64,000 nucleotides of DNA from Flammeovirgaceae bacterium SG7u.111. GTDB lineage: Bacteria; Bacteroidota; Bacteroidia; Cytophagales; Flammeovirgaceae. Positions within the stretch are counted from its first letter, which is position 1. Every line of letters starts with the position of its first letter. Made by a program: the position numbers and the translations under genes. This document shows positions 1 to 9,316 of the stretch, piece after piece. The stretch is from the NCBI GenBank assembly GCA_034044135.1, contig CP139021.1, forward strand, positions 6,486,001 to 6,550,000, written 5' to 3'. The notes under the pieces were generated by a model that worked only from the letters and a program-made list of their open reading frames with translations, did no database searches and was not told the origin of the DNA.

Positions 1-1056
1 CAATATACTATATATTTTATTTTGCAGCGAGGCGGGGAGCTATTGGATGAGTATGAAAAAATAGGTAGTGTTTTTATTTGGAATAGGAATTATGAAGACA
101 AGAAGCTGTTAGAAAGATTATTAAATAGGCTATATGATTACGAACAAAAGCGTAAGGAAAAGTTTTTGTTCGGCATCAAAAATGAGATAGACACCATTTA
201 CTGTAATACCTGCACTAATGGTGAAATTATAGAATCAGTAAAAAATATTATTTCTAAACCTTTGATCACAAGAATTCCAGAACTCGAATATGTAATCAGG
301 CTATTCAAAACGCTTGGAAAAGTAAAAAACACTTTCGAGCAAAGTGATGCGATCATCGCAGTGGCAGAAGCAGTAAAAACAAACCTGATTGCCAATCATC
401 AAGTCCCTGCATCCAAAATACATGTCTGCTATGGAGCTATCCCTCCTCCAAAGCCCATCTCTCAAAATAAAAGCTCCTTAAAAAAATCACTAGGAATAAG
501 CGAGCATGATTTTGTGATAGGAGGATGTGGGTCGCTAATCTGGAGAAAAGGTTACGACCTTTTTATCCAAACAGCCAAATTAGCAAAGGACCTACACCCA
601 ACAGCTAACTTCAAGTTTCTATGGGTTGGAGGCAAAGAAAATTCAAATGCAATGTTGGAAGCTCAACGGGAATTAGAATTGCTCGAACTTGTCGATAGGG
701 TGATATTTCAACCTTCTATACCCAATGTAGAAGATTATTACCAACTGATGGATGTATTCTTTATGACATCCCGTGAGGATCCATTTCCTTTGGTAAACTT
801 AGAAGCTGCCAGCTTTGGCTTGCCTATTATCTGTTTTGACAAATCTGGAGGAAGTACAGAATTTGTCAATGAAGAAATTGGCTTTGTAGCACCTTATGAA
901 GACTTAGAGTTTGTGGTAGATAAAATTTCATTACTTAATGAAAACAGTTCATTATTACAAAACCTGTCTATTGGCGCCAAAGAAAAATCCAAACAATTTA
1001 ACATGGAAAAATCTGCTAATGAGATATTTGGGGTAATTCAAAAAATAATAAAATAA
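1..1056 (+). CDS. GT4 family glycosyltransferase, 5' end cut by the window
   Basis: This is a group 4 glycosyltransferase that moves a sugar from a nucleotide-sugar donor to a growing surface glycan at the cytoplasmic side of the inner membrane. The C-terminal Rossmann half is clear: GSLIWRKGYD near residue 170, then the EX7E-type donor-binding stretch REDPFPLVNLEAASFGLP near residue 255. The frame is open to the left edge, so the TTG at 22 is probably internal and the true start lies outside the window. It is followed after 2 bases by a GT2 gene, so it is one member of a polysaccharide biosynthesis operon. Donor and acceptor cannot be told from sequence. Confidence 0.88.
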   Translation, partial: QYTIYFILQRGGELLDEYEKIGSVFIWNRNYEDKKLLERLLNRLYDYEQKRKEKFLFGIKNEIDTIYCNTCTNGEIIESVKNIISKPLITRIPELEYVIRLFKTLGKVKNTFEQSDAIIAVAEAVKTNLIANHQVPASKIHVCYGAIPPPKPISQNKSSLKKSLGISEHDFVIGGCGSLIWRKGYDLFIQTAKLAKDLHPTANFKFLWVGGKENSNAMLEAQRELELLELVDRVIFQPSIPNVEDYYQLMDVFFMTSREDPFPLVNLEAASFGLPIICFDKSGGSTEFVNEEIGFVAPYEDLEFVVDKISLLNENSSLLQNLSIGAKEKSKQFNMEKSANEIFGVIQKIIK

Positions 1057-1058
1057 AT

Positions 1059-2006
1059 ATGGGCAAAATATTTATTTCACTCCTCAATTGGATTAATTTC
1101 CAAGACTGTATAAAGTGTGTTAAATCGTTAGAAAAATTATCTTCTCCTGAAATAACCATCCTTATCAGAGACAATGCCTCACCTAATAATTCTGTTCAAA
1201 AATTAAAAGAGGCATTACCTAACTATCCCATCTATGGATCTAAACATAACAATGGATATGCAGCAGGGCATCTGGCAAATTGGGAAATAGCTAAAAAGGA
1301 GGGAGCTGATTTTTTTTGGATTCTAAATTGTGACTTAATCGTAAGCTATAACTCACTTGATGCTTTTTTAGATGCTTACAAAAGAAATGGCGAACATATA
1401 TATGGTTCTATTTCACTCCAACCAGAAAACCCCAATCTTATAGATTTTGGAGGAGGTATCCAGCCTATCACCAATCAAGAACCTTTTACCTACAACCTTT
1501 GGGAAGGCAAAAGCTACCGAGACTATTCACAAATATACCCCCAAGAAAGAGAAATTCAATCTGTCGAAGGATCATCTATGTTTCTGCCAGCCTCTTTGAT
1601 ACACAAATACGGCTTTATGCATACAGACTTTTTCATGTATGCCGAAGAAAATGATTACGCCTACCGACTAAGGAAAAAAGGGGTAAAATCTATTCTTGTA
1701 ACCAACTCAACAGTTATCCACTATAGTGCTAGTTCATTTAAAGGAGAAAACAAACTATATTTGGTAAGTGCTTACTACAGAAGAAGAAACTTTATGCGGT
1801 TTCTCAAGACCCATTACAATTGGAATAGTATGAATATCCTTAACCATCCAGACTCCTTTCTCTCAAAAGTGAAATTTTTAACGAAGTATTACCTTTCCCC
1901 TTCATTTAGAAGAAAGAATGAAAAGCAGTTTATATACCTAAAAGGAAGTCTGGATGCTGTCTTTGAGAGGGCAGGAAAAACAATAAAACCAGAAAAGTTT
2001 ATATAA
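1059..2006 (+). CDS. GT2 family glycosyltransferase (rhamnosyltransferase-like)
   Basis: A 315 aa family 2 glycosyltransferase with an inverting GT-A fold. The N-terminus gives the nucleotide-binding strand (MGKIFISLLNW) and RDNAS; NCDL near residue 90 takes the place of the usual DxD metal-binding motif. A later segment, YAEENDYAYRLRKKG near residue 195, matches the acceptor-side ED motif of rhamnosyltransferase-like members. No membrane helices are seen, so it is probably a cytoplasmic or peripheral membrane enzyme. It sits 2 bases after one transferase and 1 base before an FkbM methyltransferase, which supports a single transcript for surface glycan assembly. Confidence 0.88.
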   Translation: MGKIFISLLNWINFQDCIKCVKSLEKLSSPEITILIRDNASPNNSVQKLKEALPNYPIYGSKHNNGYAAGHLANWEIAKKEGADFFWILNCDLIVSYNSLDAFLDAYKRNGEHIYGSISLQPENPNLIDFGGGIQPITNQEPFTYNLWEGKSYRDYSQIYPQEREIQSVEGSSMFLPASLIHKYGFMHTDFFMYAEENDYAYRLRKKGVKSILVTNSTVIHYSASSFKGENKLYLVSAYYRRRNFMRFLKTHYNWNSMNILNHPDSFLSKVKFLTKYYLSPSFRRKNEKQFIYLKGSLDAVFERAGKTIKPEKFI

Positions 2007-2007
2007 A

Positions 2008-2904
2008 ATGAAAGCAACAAGCCTTATTTATCAACTCTTTACAGGGTTCTATAAAATTATCCCTTTTAAGAAACAGGTTTGTTCTCTTCTTAGAAAGATT
2101 CCTTTTAAAGAAAATTTTTATACGGATCTGAAGTTTCGTGCCCCATTTCAAGTTAAAATAAATGAGCAATCCTTTTCGCTATTTCATTGGGAAAGCACTA
2201 TAGAGAATGAAATTTTTTGGCATGGATTAGGCAACACTTGGGAATCTGAAACCATCTTTGTCTGGAAAAAGATCTGCCCTCATGTCAATATAATTTTAGA
2301 TATTGGAGCCAATACGGGAGTCTATTCTCTTATGGCCAAAGCGATTAATCCTTCAGTTAATATATTTGCTTTTGAACCGTCAGACTTGGTTTACAACAAA
2401 CTAACGTTCAACAATAAAATGAATAATTTTGATATTCATTGCATCAATAAAGGCGTGTCAAATATTTCTGACTCACTTACATTTTATGATGTAGAAGGAA
2501 CCCATCAAACAAGTGCCTCATTAGAACCTGCCAAATTAAAAGACTTACCTTCGTTTAAAGGCAAAATAAGAGAATACCAAATTTCAACAATCACTATTGA
2601 TGAATTTATCAGGGATAATAATTTAGAAAAGGTGGACCTCATTAAAATAGATGTAGAGTTGCATGAACCCCAAATATTAGAAGGCTTTTCTACTTATCTT
2701 ACACTATATTACCCCTATATCATTATTGAAGTACTTACAACAGAAGTTGCAAAAAAACTAAATAAAATAATTACCAAAACTGAATATGAAATATTTAATA
2801 TAGAACATAACAAGCTAACTAAAACTGATAAATTAACACCAATTGGATGCTACAATTATTTATTGGCACATCCTTCAAAAAAAGTAACGTCTCTATTCAA
2901 TTAA
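2008..2904 (+). CDS. FkbM family SAM-dependent methyltransferase
   Basis: A 298 aa FkbM-type methyltransferase that probably O-methylates a sugar of the polysaccharide made by neighbouring genes. The SAM-binding loop DIGANTGVYSLMAK is near residue 97, the acidic strand-2 end is FAFEPSD near 123, and the family's KIDVELHEPQILEGF motif lies near residue 215. The ATG at 2008 starts directly after the stop of the upstream GT2. The downstream GT2 starts 17 bases after the stop. The substrate is not determinable. Confidence 0.88.
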   Translation: MKATSLIYQLFTGFYKIIPFKKQVCSLLRKIPFKENFYTDLKFRAPFQVKINEQSFSLFHWESTIENEIFWHGLGNTWESETIFVWKKICPHVNIILDIGANTGVYSLMAKAINPSVNIFAFEPSDLVYNKLTFNNKMNNFDIHCINKGVSNISDSLTFYDVEGTHQTSASLEPAKLKDLPSFKGKIREYQISTITIDEFIRDNNLEKVDLIKIDVELHEPQILEGFSTYLTLYYPYIIIEVLTTEVAKKLNKIITKTEYEIFNIEHNKLTKTDKLTPIGCYNYLLAHPSKKVTSLFN

Positions 2905-2921
2905 GCCTAATATTTACCTTC

Positions 2922-3791
2922 ATGTCGCCATTTTTCTCCATCATCCTACCAACCTATAACCGAGCAAACTTTCTTCCAAAAGCGATTGAAAGTGTATTGT
3001 CCCAAACCCACACAAGTTGGGAACTTATCATTGTAGATGATGGCAGTACGGACAATACCAAAGAAATTATCACTGAATATAAAGACGAAAGAATAAAATA
3101 TATCTACCAAGAAAACGCCGAAAGAAGTGCTGCTAGAAATAATGGGATAAAAAATGCTAAAGGAGAGTATATATGTTTTTTGGATAGTGATGATTTTTAT
3201 TTACCTGACCACCTCCATTTTTTTCATGAATTCATATTAAAAACAGAACAAAAGTGCAGCTTATTTTTTTGTAACTACAGACTTTGTACAAAAGGAAAAC
3301 TAGAAGAAAACCAAGTAGTTTTTTCTAAAAAAACAAATCCATATGAGATAATTTTATTGGGAAATATCGCTAGTCAAAGGGTATGTATTCATTCATCAAT
3401 ACTAAAGAACAACTATTTTAACGAATCACTAAATGTAGCAGAAGATACAGAACTTTGGTTTAGAATTATTGAACATTATCCTTTCATATATGTAGATCAG
3501 GCTACGGTTGTAATAGTTTCACATGCCAATAGGACTATAGATAGAAAAAATATATCAAGTTACCTTAAAAGCTTAGAGGTCAAAAAGAAACTAGCCAAGT
3601 CAGTAAAAGCTACCCTTTCAAAGCACACTTACTCAAAAGTGATTCATGATTCTTACTTTTCTTTGGCACAAAGCTATGAAGTTCACCATAAGTTTTGGAA
3701 TATGAGTCGTACACTCCTAAAAGCATCTTGGTATTTGCCTACTTATCGATGGAAAGAAAAAGTATATATGGTTTATGCCAACTTAAAATAA
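2922..3791 (+). CDS. GT2 family glycosyltransferase
   Basis: A classical GT-A family 2 enzyme of about 289 aa. The N-terminus FFSIILPTYNRANFLPKAI, the VDDGSTDNT motif near residue 40, and the DxD-like FLDSDDFYLPDH near residue 90 bind the nucleotide-sugar and metal. EDTELWFRI near residue 170 fits the catalytic-base region. The ATG at 2922 is preferred because it places the conserved first beta strand at the N-terminus; a start at 2847 would add 25 unrelated residues overlapping the FkbM gene. It is part of the same operon. An 90-base gap follows before the sulfotransferase-like gene. Confidence 0.88.
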   Translation: MSPFFSIILPTYNRANFLPKAIESVLSQTHTSWELIIVDDGSTDNTKEIITEYKDERIKYIYQENAERSAARNNGIKNAKGEYICFLDSDDFYLPDHLHFFHEFILKTEQKCSLFFCNYRLCTKGKLEENQVVFSKKTNPYEIILLGNIASQRVCIHSSILKNNYFNESLNVAEDTELWFRIIEHYPFIYVDQATVVIVSHANRTIDRKNISSYLKSLEVKKKLAKSVKATLSKHTYSKVIHDSYFSLAQSYEVHHKFWNMSRTLLKASWYLPTYRWKEKVYMVYANLK

Positions 3792-3881
3792 GTTTGCAAC
3801 TTTAACAAGTTCTGCCTATTTTCAATATAAAAGTAAGCTTCTAACGAAAGCTAAAACCTCTATTAAAAAAAAATAAAGTAC

Positions 3882-4607
3882 TTGAAAAATATCCGCCATT
3901 TTATCAGACGATTACTCCATCTGTTCATTGTAAAATACAATCGTCTTGCCTCCTCGTTCAGAACCCCCAACAAAACCAATAATCTACTAATGATTATTGG
4001 TTTTCAACGATCAGGAACAAATGCACTATTTGATTCACTATCATATGATAATGAAATAAGAGTATATAATGAAAGTGATAAATATGTTATGAAAAAATGG
4101 TTGCTCAGACCTGAAAAAAAAATAAGAAATATTCTTTGTAGAGATAAAAAAATTCTTTTAAAACCTATTACTGAAAGCTATATACGAAATACAGGCGATC
4201 TTTTAGAGGAATATAAAAAATATAATATCACTCTGGTATTTATTTTTAGAGACCCTATTAATGTTTATTATTCTAATATGCTTCATGATAGTTATTATCA
4301 TGAAGTAGATAATTTCATTCATTTATATAAAAAAAGGATGAAAAATATTATGGAAGGATTTCCTACTGATAAAGAAAAAGGTATAATAGTTAAATATGAA
4401 GATTTGATATCTGATAAAACCTTATTTGACTCTCTATGTACATCCTTAAAAATAAAAGGGAATTTCATTTTTAAGCCTGATTCCAATAAGGGTTATAAAA
4501 ACCTATCTAAAGAAATAATTGAAAAAATTAATAACACTACCAACGAAACTTATAGCCAAATAAATAACCTATATGCTGAATATCGGAAAGAAACCGAAAA
4601 CGCTTAA
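3882..4607 (+). CDS. Sulfotransferase-like P-loop protein
   Basis: A 241 aa protein with the two PAPS-binding signatures of the sulfotransferase fold: the 5'-phosphosulfate loop MIIGFQRSGTNALFDSL near residue 37 and the 3'-phosphate strand VFIFRDPINVYYSNMLHD near residue 125. It probably sulfates a sugar of the surface glycan. The TTG at 3882 keeps a basic N-terminal segment; the ATG at 3990 would start at the first beta strand and is the alternative. From about 4020 to 4560 the DNA is visibly more AT-rich than in the flanking transferases, which may mean a separate origin. The 3' end overlaps the next gene by 35 bases. Confidence 0.72.
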   Translation: MKNIRHFIRRLLHLFIVKYNRLASSFRTPNKTNNLLMIIGFQRSGTNALFDSLSYDNEIRVYNESDKYVMKKWLLRPEKKIRNILCRDKKILLKPITESYIRNTGDLLEEYKKYNITLVFIFRDPINVYYSNMLHDSYYHEVDNFIHLYKKRMKNIMEGFPTDKEKGIIVKYEDLISDKTLFDSLCTSLKIKGNFIFKPDSNKGYKNLSKEIIEKINNTTNETYSQINNLYAEYRKETENA

Positions 4608-5724
4608 AACCCTCCAAATCATCCCTGCCCTTCCAAAAGGAGGCGCCGAACGCTTGGTACTGAATATTTGCCATGAACTTACTAAAAGAGAAGCCATTGA
4701 ACTAACTTTAATTACCTTTCGAGAAGACAATGCCTACCCATTCCTTACTACAGGAATCAACTACAAAGTTATTCAAGCTAAGTTTGTCCCCTCTCTCAGT
4801 GGGAAACCGTTGAAACAACTCGATGCCCTGCAAGAGTTTATAAACAGTTATCAACCCGATATTATTCATTCCCATCTCTTTGAAGCGGAGATGGTAAGCA
4901 GGCAAGTACTTTACCCAACAGCTACATATTTTACCCACTTCCACGATAATATGCACCAGCTTCGCCCCTTCTCGTGGCAGGTGCTTACAAATAAAACATA
5001 TTTGACTGAATTTTATGAAAAGTACTTACTTCAAAAGCAATACAAGCAATGCAACAACCATTGCATTGCTATCTCGCAAGATGCGTATCAGTATGCCCAA
5101 AAAGCATTGAAATTAACAAGCAAAGATGTCACTTTACTGCACAATGCCATCGACCTTTCCCGTTTCAAACCCTCTAATGAATCAAAAACCAAATTACGGC
5201 TTGTAAGCATAGGAAGCTTAGTGCCCAAAAAAGCCCACGCATTTTTAGTAGATGTAGTTGTCCATTTACACCAAATAGGAATAAAAGCAGAATTAGATAT
5301 ACTAGGAGATGGACCTGAAAAGGACGCCATTTCAAATAGAATAAAAGAGGTAGGTTTAACTCAATCAATTCGCTTGCAAGGCAATGTCCCTTACCCAGAA
5401 GAATTCCTTCAAAAAGCAGATGTATATATACATTCGGCTAACTATGAGCCTTTTGGCTTGGTACTTATAGAAGCTATGGCTTGTGGACTGCCCGTAGTCT
5501 GTACCGATGGAAAAGGCAATAGAGATTTGATAAAAGAAGGAGAAAATGGATTTATGGTCTGGGAAAGAGACCCCAAGCAATTTGCCGAGAAAGTTTCCCT
5601 TCTCTTGAAGGAGAAAGACCTCTATGCTAGTATGTCCAAAAATGCTTTGGCATTTAGCCAACAGTTTGGGATAAAGGAATATGTTGATAAACTACTGGAA
5701 TTGTATAAAAAACAATCGAGCTAA
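4573..5724 (+). CDS. GT4 family glycosyltransferase
   Basis: A 383 aa GT-B glycosyltransferase. The acceptor-side motif PALPKGGAERLVLNICHEL is near residue 19, IHSHLFEAEMV near 98, the donor-side loop SIGSLVPKKAH near 215, and the EX7E stretch EPFGLVLIEAMACGLPVV near residue 292. The ATG at 4573 lies inside the end of the sulfotransferase-like gene, suggesting translational coupling. Its stop is 2 bases from the end of a convergent GT4 gene, so it closes the plus-strand surface-polysaccharide operon with no room for a separate terminator. Confidence 0.9.
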   Translation: MLNIGKKPKTLKTLQIIPALPKGGAERLVLNICHELTKREAIELTLITFREDNAYPFLTTGINYKVIQAKFVPSLSGKPLKQLDALQEFINSYQPDIIHSHLFEAEMVSRQVLYPTATYFTHFHDNMHQLRPFSWQVLTNKTYLTEFYEKYLLQKQYKQCNNHCIAISQDAYQYAQKALKLTSKDVTLLHNAIDLSRFKPSNESKTKLRLVSIGSLVPKKAHAFLVDVVVHLHQIGIKAELDILGDGPEKDAISNRIKEVGLTQSIRLQGNVPYPEEFLQKADVYIHSANYEPFGLVLIEAMACGLPVVCTDGKGNRDLIKEGENGFMVWERDPKQFAEKVSLLLKEKDLYASMSKNALAFSQQFGIKEYVDKLLELYKKQSS

Positions 5725-5726
5725 AA

Positions 5727-6980
5727 CTATTCTTTCAATAACCCCACAAACTCCTTATAATTCAATTCTGCATTGTATTCCCTCTCCCAAGTTTTCCGAG
5801 CCTCTTTTACATATGTCGAATACTGACCCGCGTCTAATGTTACAAAGTATTTGATGGCTTCAGCCACTTCATTTACTGTTGGATCAGAGGCTAGCAACAG
5901 GCCATTTTCTTGATGACGAAGGATTTCATTATTCCCGCCCACATCTGTAGCAATGGCTGGAATGCCAAATGACATCGCTTCCATGATAGAAACAGGAATT
6001 CCTTCCGAACTGCTCACATTGATGAACAGAGAAGGCTTTTTCGCAGCGTATGCTTCCAACAATTCTGTATTGGAGACTGCTCCTGCGAAGGTATATTCAG
6101 TTTTTGTTGAAGACAGTTTCTCTGCTGCCAACTGTTTTACTTCCTCTGCTTGCGGACCATCGCCAAAGTGAAACCACTTTACAGGCAAATTCAATTCTCC
6201 TAAGGCTTGGACAATCAAATCAACCCTTTTCCGTGTAATGATGTAAGAGCAGCTTACTATCAAAAATGGGGCATTTTGTTTTTCAGTTGAAAAAGGGAAT
6301 TCATTAAAAACACCCAACTTTGACATTCGCAGCTTTGAAAAACAAAGCTGTTCCACTCCCCATTTACTTTTGATATACTCAATTCCATCTTGAGAAATAC
6401 TGATCACAGCATCTAACGTTTCTAACATCAATTTCCTAAAAGGCAGATAATTGATAGAAGCATTCTCAAAGTAAATATCCCACCGATGCCCCCTACTCAC
6501 CGCTTTAATAGTTGGCAACTCATTTTTCAACATGGCCAGCCCCACTGCCGTATCATTGCTCCAATAGGAATACGTGATGGCTTGCTCAGGAGAAACACCT
6601 TCTTTTTGCATTATTCCCTTCATGTATTTTATTAGCTTTTTCCCCTTATACAAAGAAAATAGTATTGTGCTTACAATAGGCTTTGAAGGTTTGAGCTTAT
6701 AAAAACTTAGCTGTTTAAATTCTTTCCAGAACAATGGATTAAACAATTGGAACAGAGCAAATAATTTTTCAATAGCACTTAGTTCGTAGGGAAACCGGAA
6801 TAGCTCTACATTGTCAGGAGTCGATCTTGTCTGCTCATTATTCAGATCATTTGATATTAAAATAATTTTCTCAAAAGCCTCAGCCAAAAATGGCATTTCC
6901 CCCTCAATAAAAGCCTCTCCAAAGCCATAAGGATAATTAGCCGTCAAAAAAATAAGAGTATTTCTTTTTTCCATGTTCAA
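5727..6980 (-). CDS. GT4 family glycosyltransferase
   Basis: A 417 aa GT4 enzyme on the opposite strand. The N-terminus FLTANYPYGFGEAFIEGEM is typical of Bacteroidota GT4 proteins of exopolysaccharide clusters. The donor-binding half has VSCSYIITRKRVDL near residue 243 and the EX7E stretch SSEGIPVSIMEAMSFGIPAI near residue 323. Translation may start at the ATG at 6980 or at the one at 6974. Its gene lies 12 bases downstream of the PCMD lipoprotein gene on the same strand, so the two may share a transcript. Acceptor and donor are unknown. Confidence 0.88.
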   Translation of the reverse strand: MNMEKRNTLIFLTANYPYGFGEAFIEGEMPFLAEAFEKIILISNDLNNEQTRSTPDNVELFRFPYELSAIEKLFALFQLFNPLFWKEFKQLSFYKLKPSKPIVSTILFSLYKGKKLIKYMKGIMQKEGVSPEQAITYSYWSNDTAVGLAMLKNELPTIKAVSRGHRWDIYFENASINYLPFRKLMLETLDAVISISQDGIEYIKSKWGVEQLCFSKLRMSKLGVFNEFPFSTEKQNAPFLIVSCSYIITRKRVDLIVQALGELNLPVKWFHFGDGPQAEEVKQLAAEKLSSTKTEYTFAGAVSNTELLEAYAAKKPSLFINVSSSEGIPVSIMEAMSFGIPAIATDVGGNNEILRHQENGLLLASDPTVNEVAEAIKYFVTLDAGQYSTYVKEARKTWEREYNAELNYKEFVGLLKE

Positions 6981-6992
6981 GTTTACTAATTC

Positions 6993-8063
6993 CTACTCAT
7001 ACACCAACTCAAAGTTATCCACCAGAAGGGTGCTGTTTTCTGCACCTTGGAATTCTGCTCCGTAGGCACTGGAGGCGAATACTACATTTATATGGGTGGG
7101 GGTTTCGCCTAGGGCTGCGTAGGTTTCGCCTTCTTTGGGCAACATGTAGGATGGGGTGCGTGCAGGAAGCTCTCCATACGTGTATGTTACCTGGATACTT
7201 TGAATATCTCCGCCGTTGCCCGTAGTTCTCAGCCACGCTGTTGCCACTCGCTTTACTTGGTCGCCTTCTCTCCTTTCCAATACGGAGTAGATATCACAAG
7301 AATCGGGGAAGGAAAGAGCGTTGCCGTTTTTATCTATATTTTTTGGCCCTGCTTCGTAAAGGTACTGCAGCTTAAAAGATGCTGGCGTGGCGGTAAAGGG
7401 TATCCCAAAATCAATAGCTGCCTCAGGGTCGTTGATATCGATATTGTCTACATCAAAAAAGCCCGTAAAGGCAGACCCTGATGCAATCGGCTTTTTAAAA
7501 ACAGCCGCCAAGCTGCTATATCTCGTCACCATTTTGATAGCAAAATCATCGTTACTTACTTCTTCTTGCAACACATTGGCATCCATTCCCCCAAATTCCA
7601 CACCTGGATTACTCGTCCCCCAAATGGTCGAATTGACATCTGCCCCTATTTCCAAATACCCTTTTTGGGAATCGTACCATTGGTTGAAATCGGAGTTGGG
7701 TAGCTGTGGATTGCTCCCTACTTCAAATACATGCACTTTCCAGTTAGTCTGACTTTGGTCTTCGCTAGTAACTACAAAGTCGGCACTGCCAGAGGTAAAA
7801 TCGACAAGGTCGCCAACCTTCCGAGAGGAAGCGGCAAATGAAGAAAGCTCTAGCTTGGTCAGCTGGACTTGGCTAAGGTTCGTCCCATTGGCTAGCTCCA
7901 CATACACCGAGTCGTTGCTGCGGTTTATGCTCGCACTTCCATTCTGGTTCTTGAACTCGATGGACAAAATATTTCCCGCAGAAGACAGCCCAAAATGGTC
8001 TTCTTTGATACATGATTGCACCAAAATAGCAGAGAATATGAGTATAGGAAAGATATTTTTCAT
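6993..8063 (-). CDS. PCMD-type surface lipoprotein (putative carbohydrate metabolism domain)
   Basis: A 356 aa lipoprotein: a short hydrophobic leader ends in LVQSC near residue 18, so it should be lipidated and reach the outer membrane. The N-terminal part (about 25-115) looks like an Ig-like region. The remainder (about 120-355) matches my recall of the PCMD family: DFNQWYDS, then WGTSNPGV, LPKEGETYAAL and a final LLVDNFELVYE strand. That family is found near glycan-related genes in Bacteroidota but its biochemical role is not established. It lies 15 bases downstream of a beta-barrel gene and 12 bases upstream of a GT4 gene, all on the minus strand. Confidence 0.68.
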   Translation of the reverse strand: MKNIFPILIFSAILVQSCIKEDHFGLSSAGNILSIEFKNQNGSASINRSNDSVYVELANGTNLSQVQLTKLELSSFAASSRKVGDLVDFTSGSADFVVTSEDQSQTNWKVHVFEVGSNPQLPNSDFNQWYDSQKGYLEIGADVNSTIWGTSNPGVEFGGMDANVLQEEVSNDDFAIKMVTRYSSLAAVFKKPIASGSAFTGFFDVDNIDINDPEAAIDFGIPFTATPASFKLQYLYEAGPKNIDKNGNALSFPDSCDIYSVLERREGDQVKRVATAWLRTTGNGGDIQSIQVTYTYGELPARTPSYMLPKEGETYAALGETPTHINVVFASSAYGAEFQGAENSTLLVDNFELVYE

Positions 8064-8078
8064 GATAAATCGTGTTTG

Positions 8079-8819
8079 CTAGAAGTAATAGGCTACCCCA
8101 AAATTGAGGCTGAGCAGATCAATTTTGAAATTAAAATCAAGATTGGTGGCATCTCCCGTTTGCCCATTCCCATAGTCCGATTTTATATAGTCCATTTCAA
8201 ACCCTATCAAATCTATAGCTATTTCAAAGGAAAAGTTTTCCACAATGAAAGCATTTATGCCTGGCCTTATTCCAAACCTTGCTATGTATGATTCCCCATA
8301 ATACTTCTCTATTTTATCCTCGCTTACTGTTTTTCTTCTCAGTGTCTGCCCATAGCCAAAGGTCAAGCCTGTCTCATTGAACACACTAAATCTGTTGTTT
8401 TTGGAAAGGGGAATATAGTTCCGAAGGAAAGGAGTAAACGCGAAACTATGGTTCAACCGTTTGGTGTTCACTGTATCGGCATCTTGCAGTGTATTCAGAT
8501 TCGAATTGGAACGGTTAAACTTAATGTTTAAACCTGCCGACATTTCATCTTTGAAAAAATAGCCTCCCGAAAAACCTACACCATAGGAAAAAGTATTCCC
8601 ATCAATCACATTTGCCAACAGGTTTATCTGGTTGCTTTCCTCCGTTTGGGAAAAATTCAGGACTAAGTTCGTATGCCAATTTCCTTTTGTAAAAGGCTGG
8701 AAGCTTTCATTATAAAAATCATTCCATGACTCGGCATCCCCTTCTACATCGGTTTGGGCAACAGCATAGCCGCAAATCAACAATAGCCAAATAAACAGGA
8801 TTGTATAGTGTTTAAGCAT
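8079..8819 (-). CDS. Outer-membrane beta-barrel protein
   Basis: A 246 aa protein with a signal peptide (LLLICGYAVAQ, predicted cut after residue 21). After a short acidic linker come repeated amphipathic strands such as GNWHTNLVLNFSQ, FSYGVGFSGGYFF, GLTFGYGQTLRR and a C-terminal SLNFGVAYYF ending in Phe, the usual signature for insertion by the BAM machinery. It resembles small porin-like or OmpA-barrel-like proteins with no peptidoglycan domain. It is first in a minus-strand set with the PCMD lipoprotein and a GT4 enzyme, 98 bases after the TIR protein fragment. No specific function can be given. Confidence 0.72.
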   Translation of the reverse strand: MLKHYTILFIWLLLICGYAVAQTDVEGDAESWNDFYNESFQPFTKGNWHTNLVLNFSQTEESNQINLLANVIDGNTFSYGVGFSGGYFFKDEMSAGLNIKFNRSNSNLNTLQDADTVNTKRLNHSFAFTPFLRNYIPLSKNNRFSVFNETGLTFGYGQTLRRKTVSEDKIEKYYGESYIARFGIRPGINAFIVENFSFEIAIDLIGFEMDYIKSDYGNGQTGDATNLDFNFKIDLLSLNFGVAYYF

Positions 8820-8917
8820 AGTGTAAGTGCTAGGTTCAGTAATTTACCACCCTAAAATTCACTCCTTAAAAAATGAAAAGCAAGCATTAAGCTTTCCACT
8901 TCCCCAAAACAGCTCTC

Positions 8918-9316
8918 TTATTGCACTCCAAATAACTTCAACAGCTCCTTATCCTCTTCAGAAAGATCGGCGAGGCTAGGTGCAATAATTTCAGATAGAC
9001 TACTGAGTTTCAAACTCAGGTGAAGTGAATCCGTTTTTGCAACATATCCTTTCATCCGTTGTTGATAATCATCAGGACCAAAGTTTACATCTTTATACAT
9101 ATCCCTGAGCAATGGCAGTGCGCCATTAAGTTTGTTATCGTACAGGTAAGCCAAGGCTAATTTTGTGTTGATCCATTTATAAGAAGGATCTTTTTCCTTA
9201 CCTAGTAATGCTTTTGCTTTGCCTTTTTCTACCTCCCCTATTTGGGTGTAGTAGTAAGAAAGTGAATTGTAATTATTGGCTGCATATCTTCGGAATAATG
9301 CTTCGTTCCGGCTACA
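8918..9316 (-). pseudogene. C-terminal TPR-like fragment of the triple-TIR protein, out of frame
   Basis: The open frame between a stop at 9317-9319 and a stop at 8918 encodes a clear continuation of the upstream TIR-WD40 protein. It reads EALFRRYAANNYNSLSYY, then KAKALLGKEKDPSYKWINTK, then ALAYLYDNKLNGALPLLRDM, and ends LLKLFGVQ. It looks like TPR-type helical pairs. It has no good start of its own; a TTG at 9154 is the first candidate and would omit conserved-looking sequence. The join point is near 9302-9306, where moving back by one base restores a continuous protein. It therefore belongs to the gene at 9238-13170 and not to a separate gene, unless the product really ends early. Confidence 0.7.

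Noticed and set aside
5088-5661. Several antisense frames of 60-98 residues inside the GT4 gene at 4573-5724.
   Set aside because: They are shadows of a gene with clear conserved motifs and have no family features.
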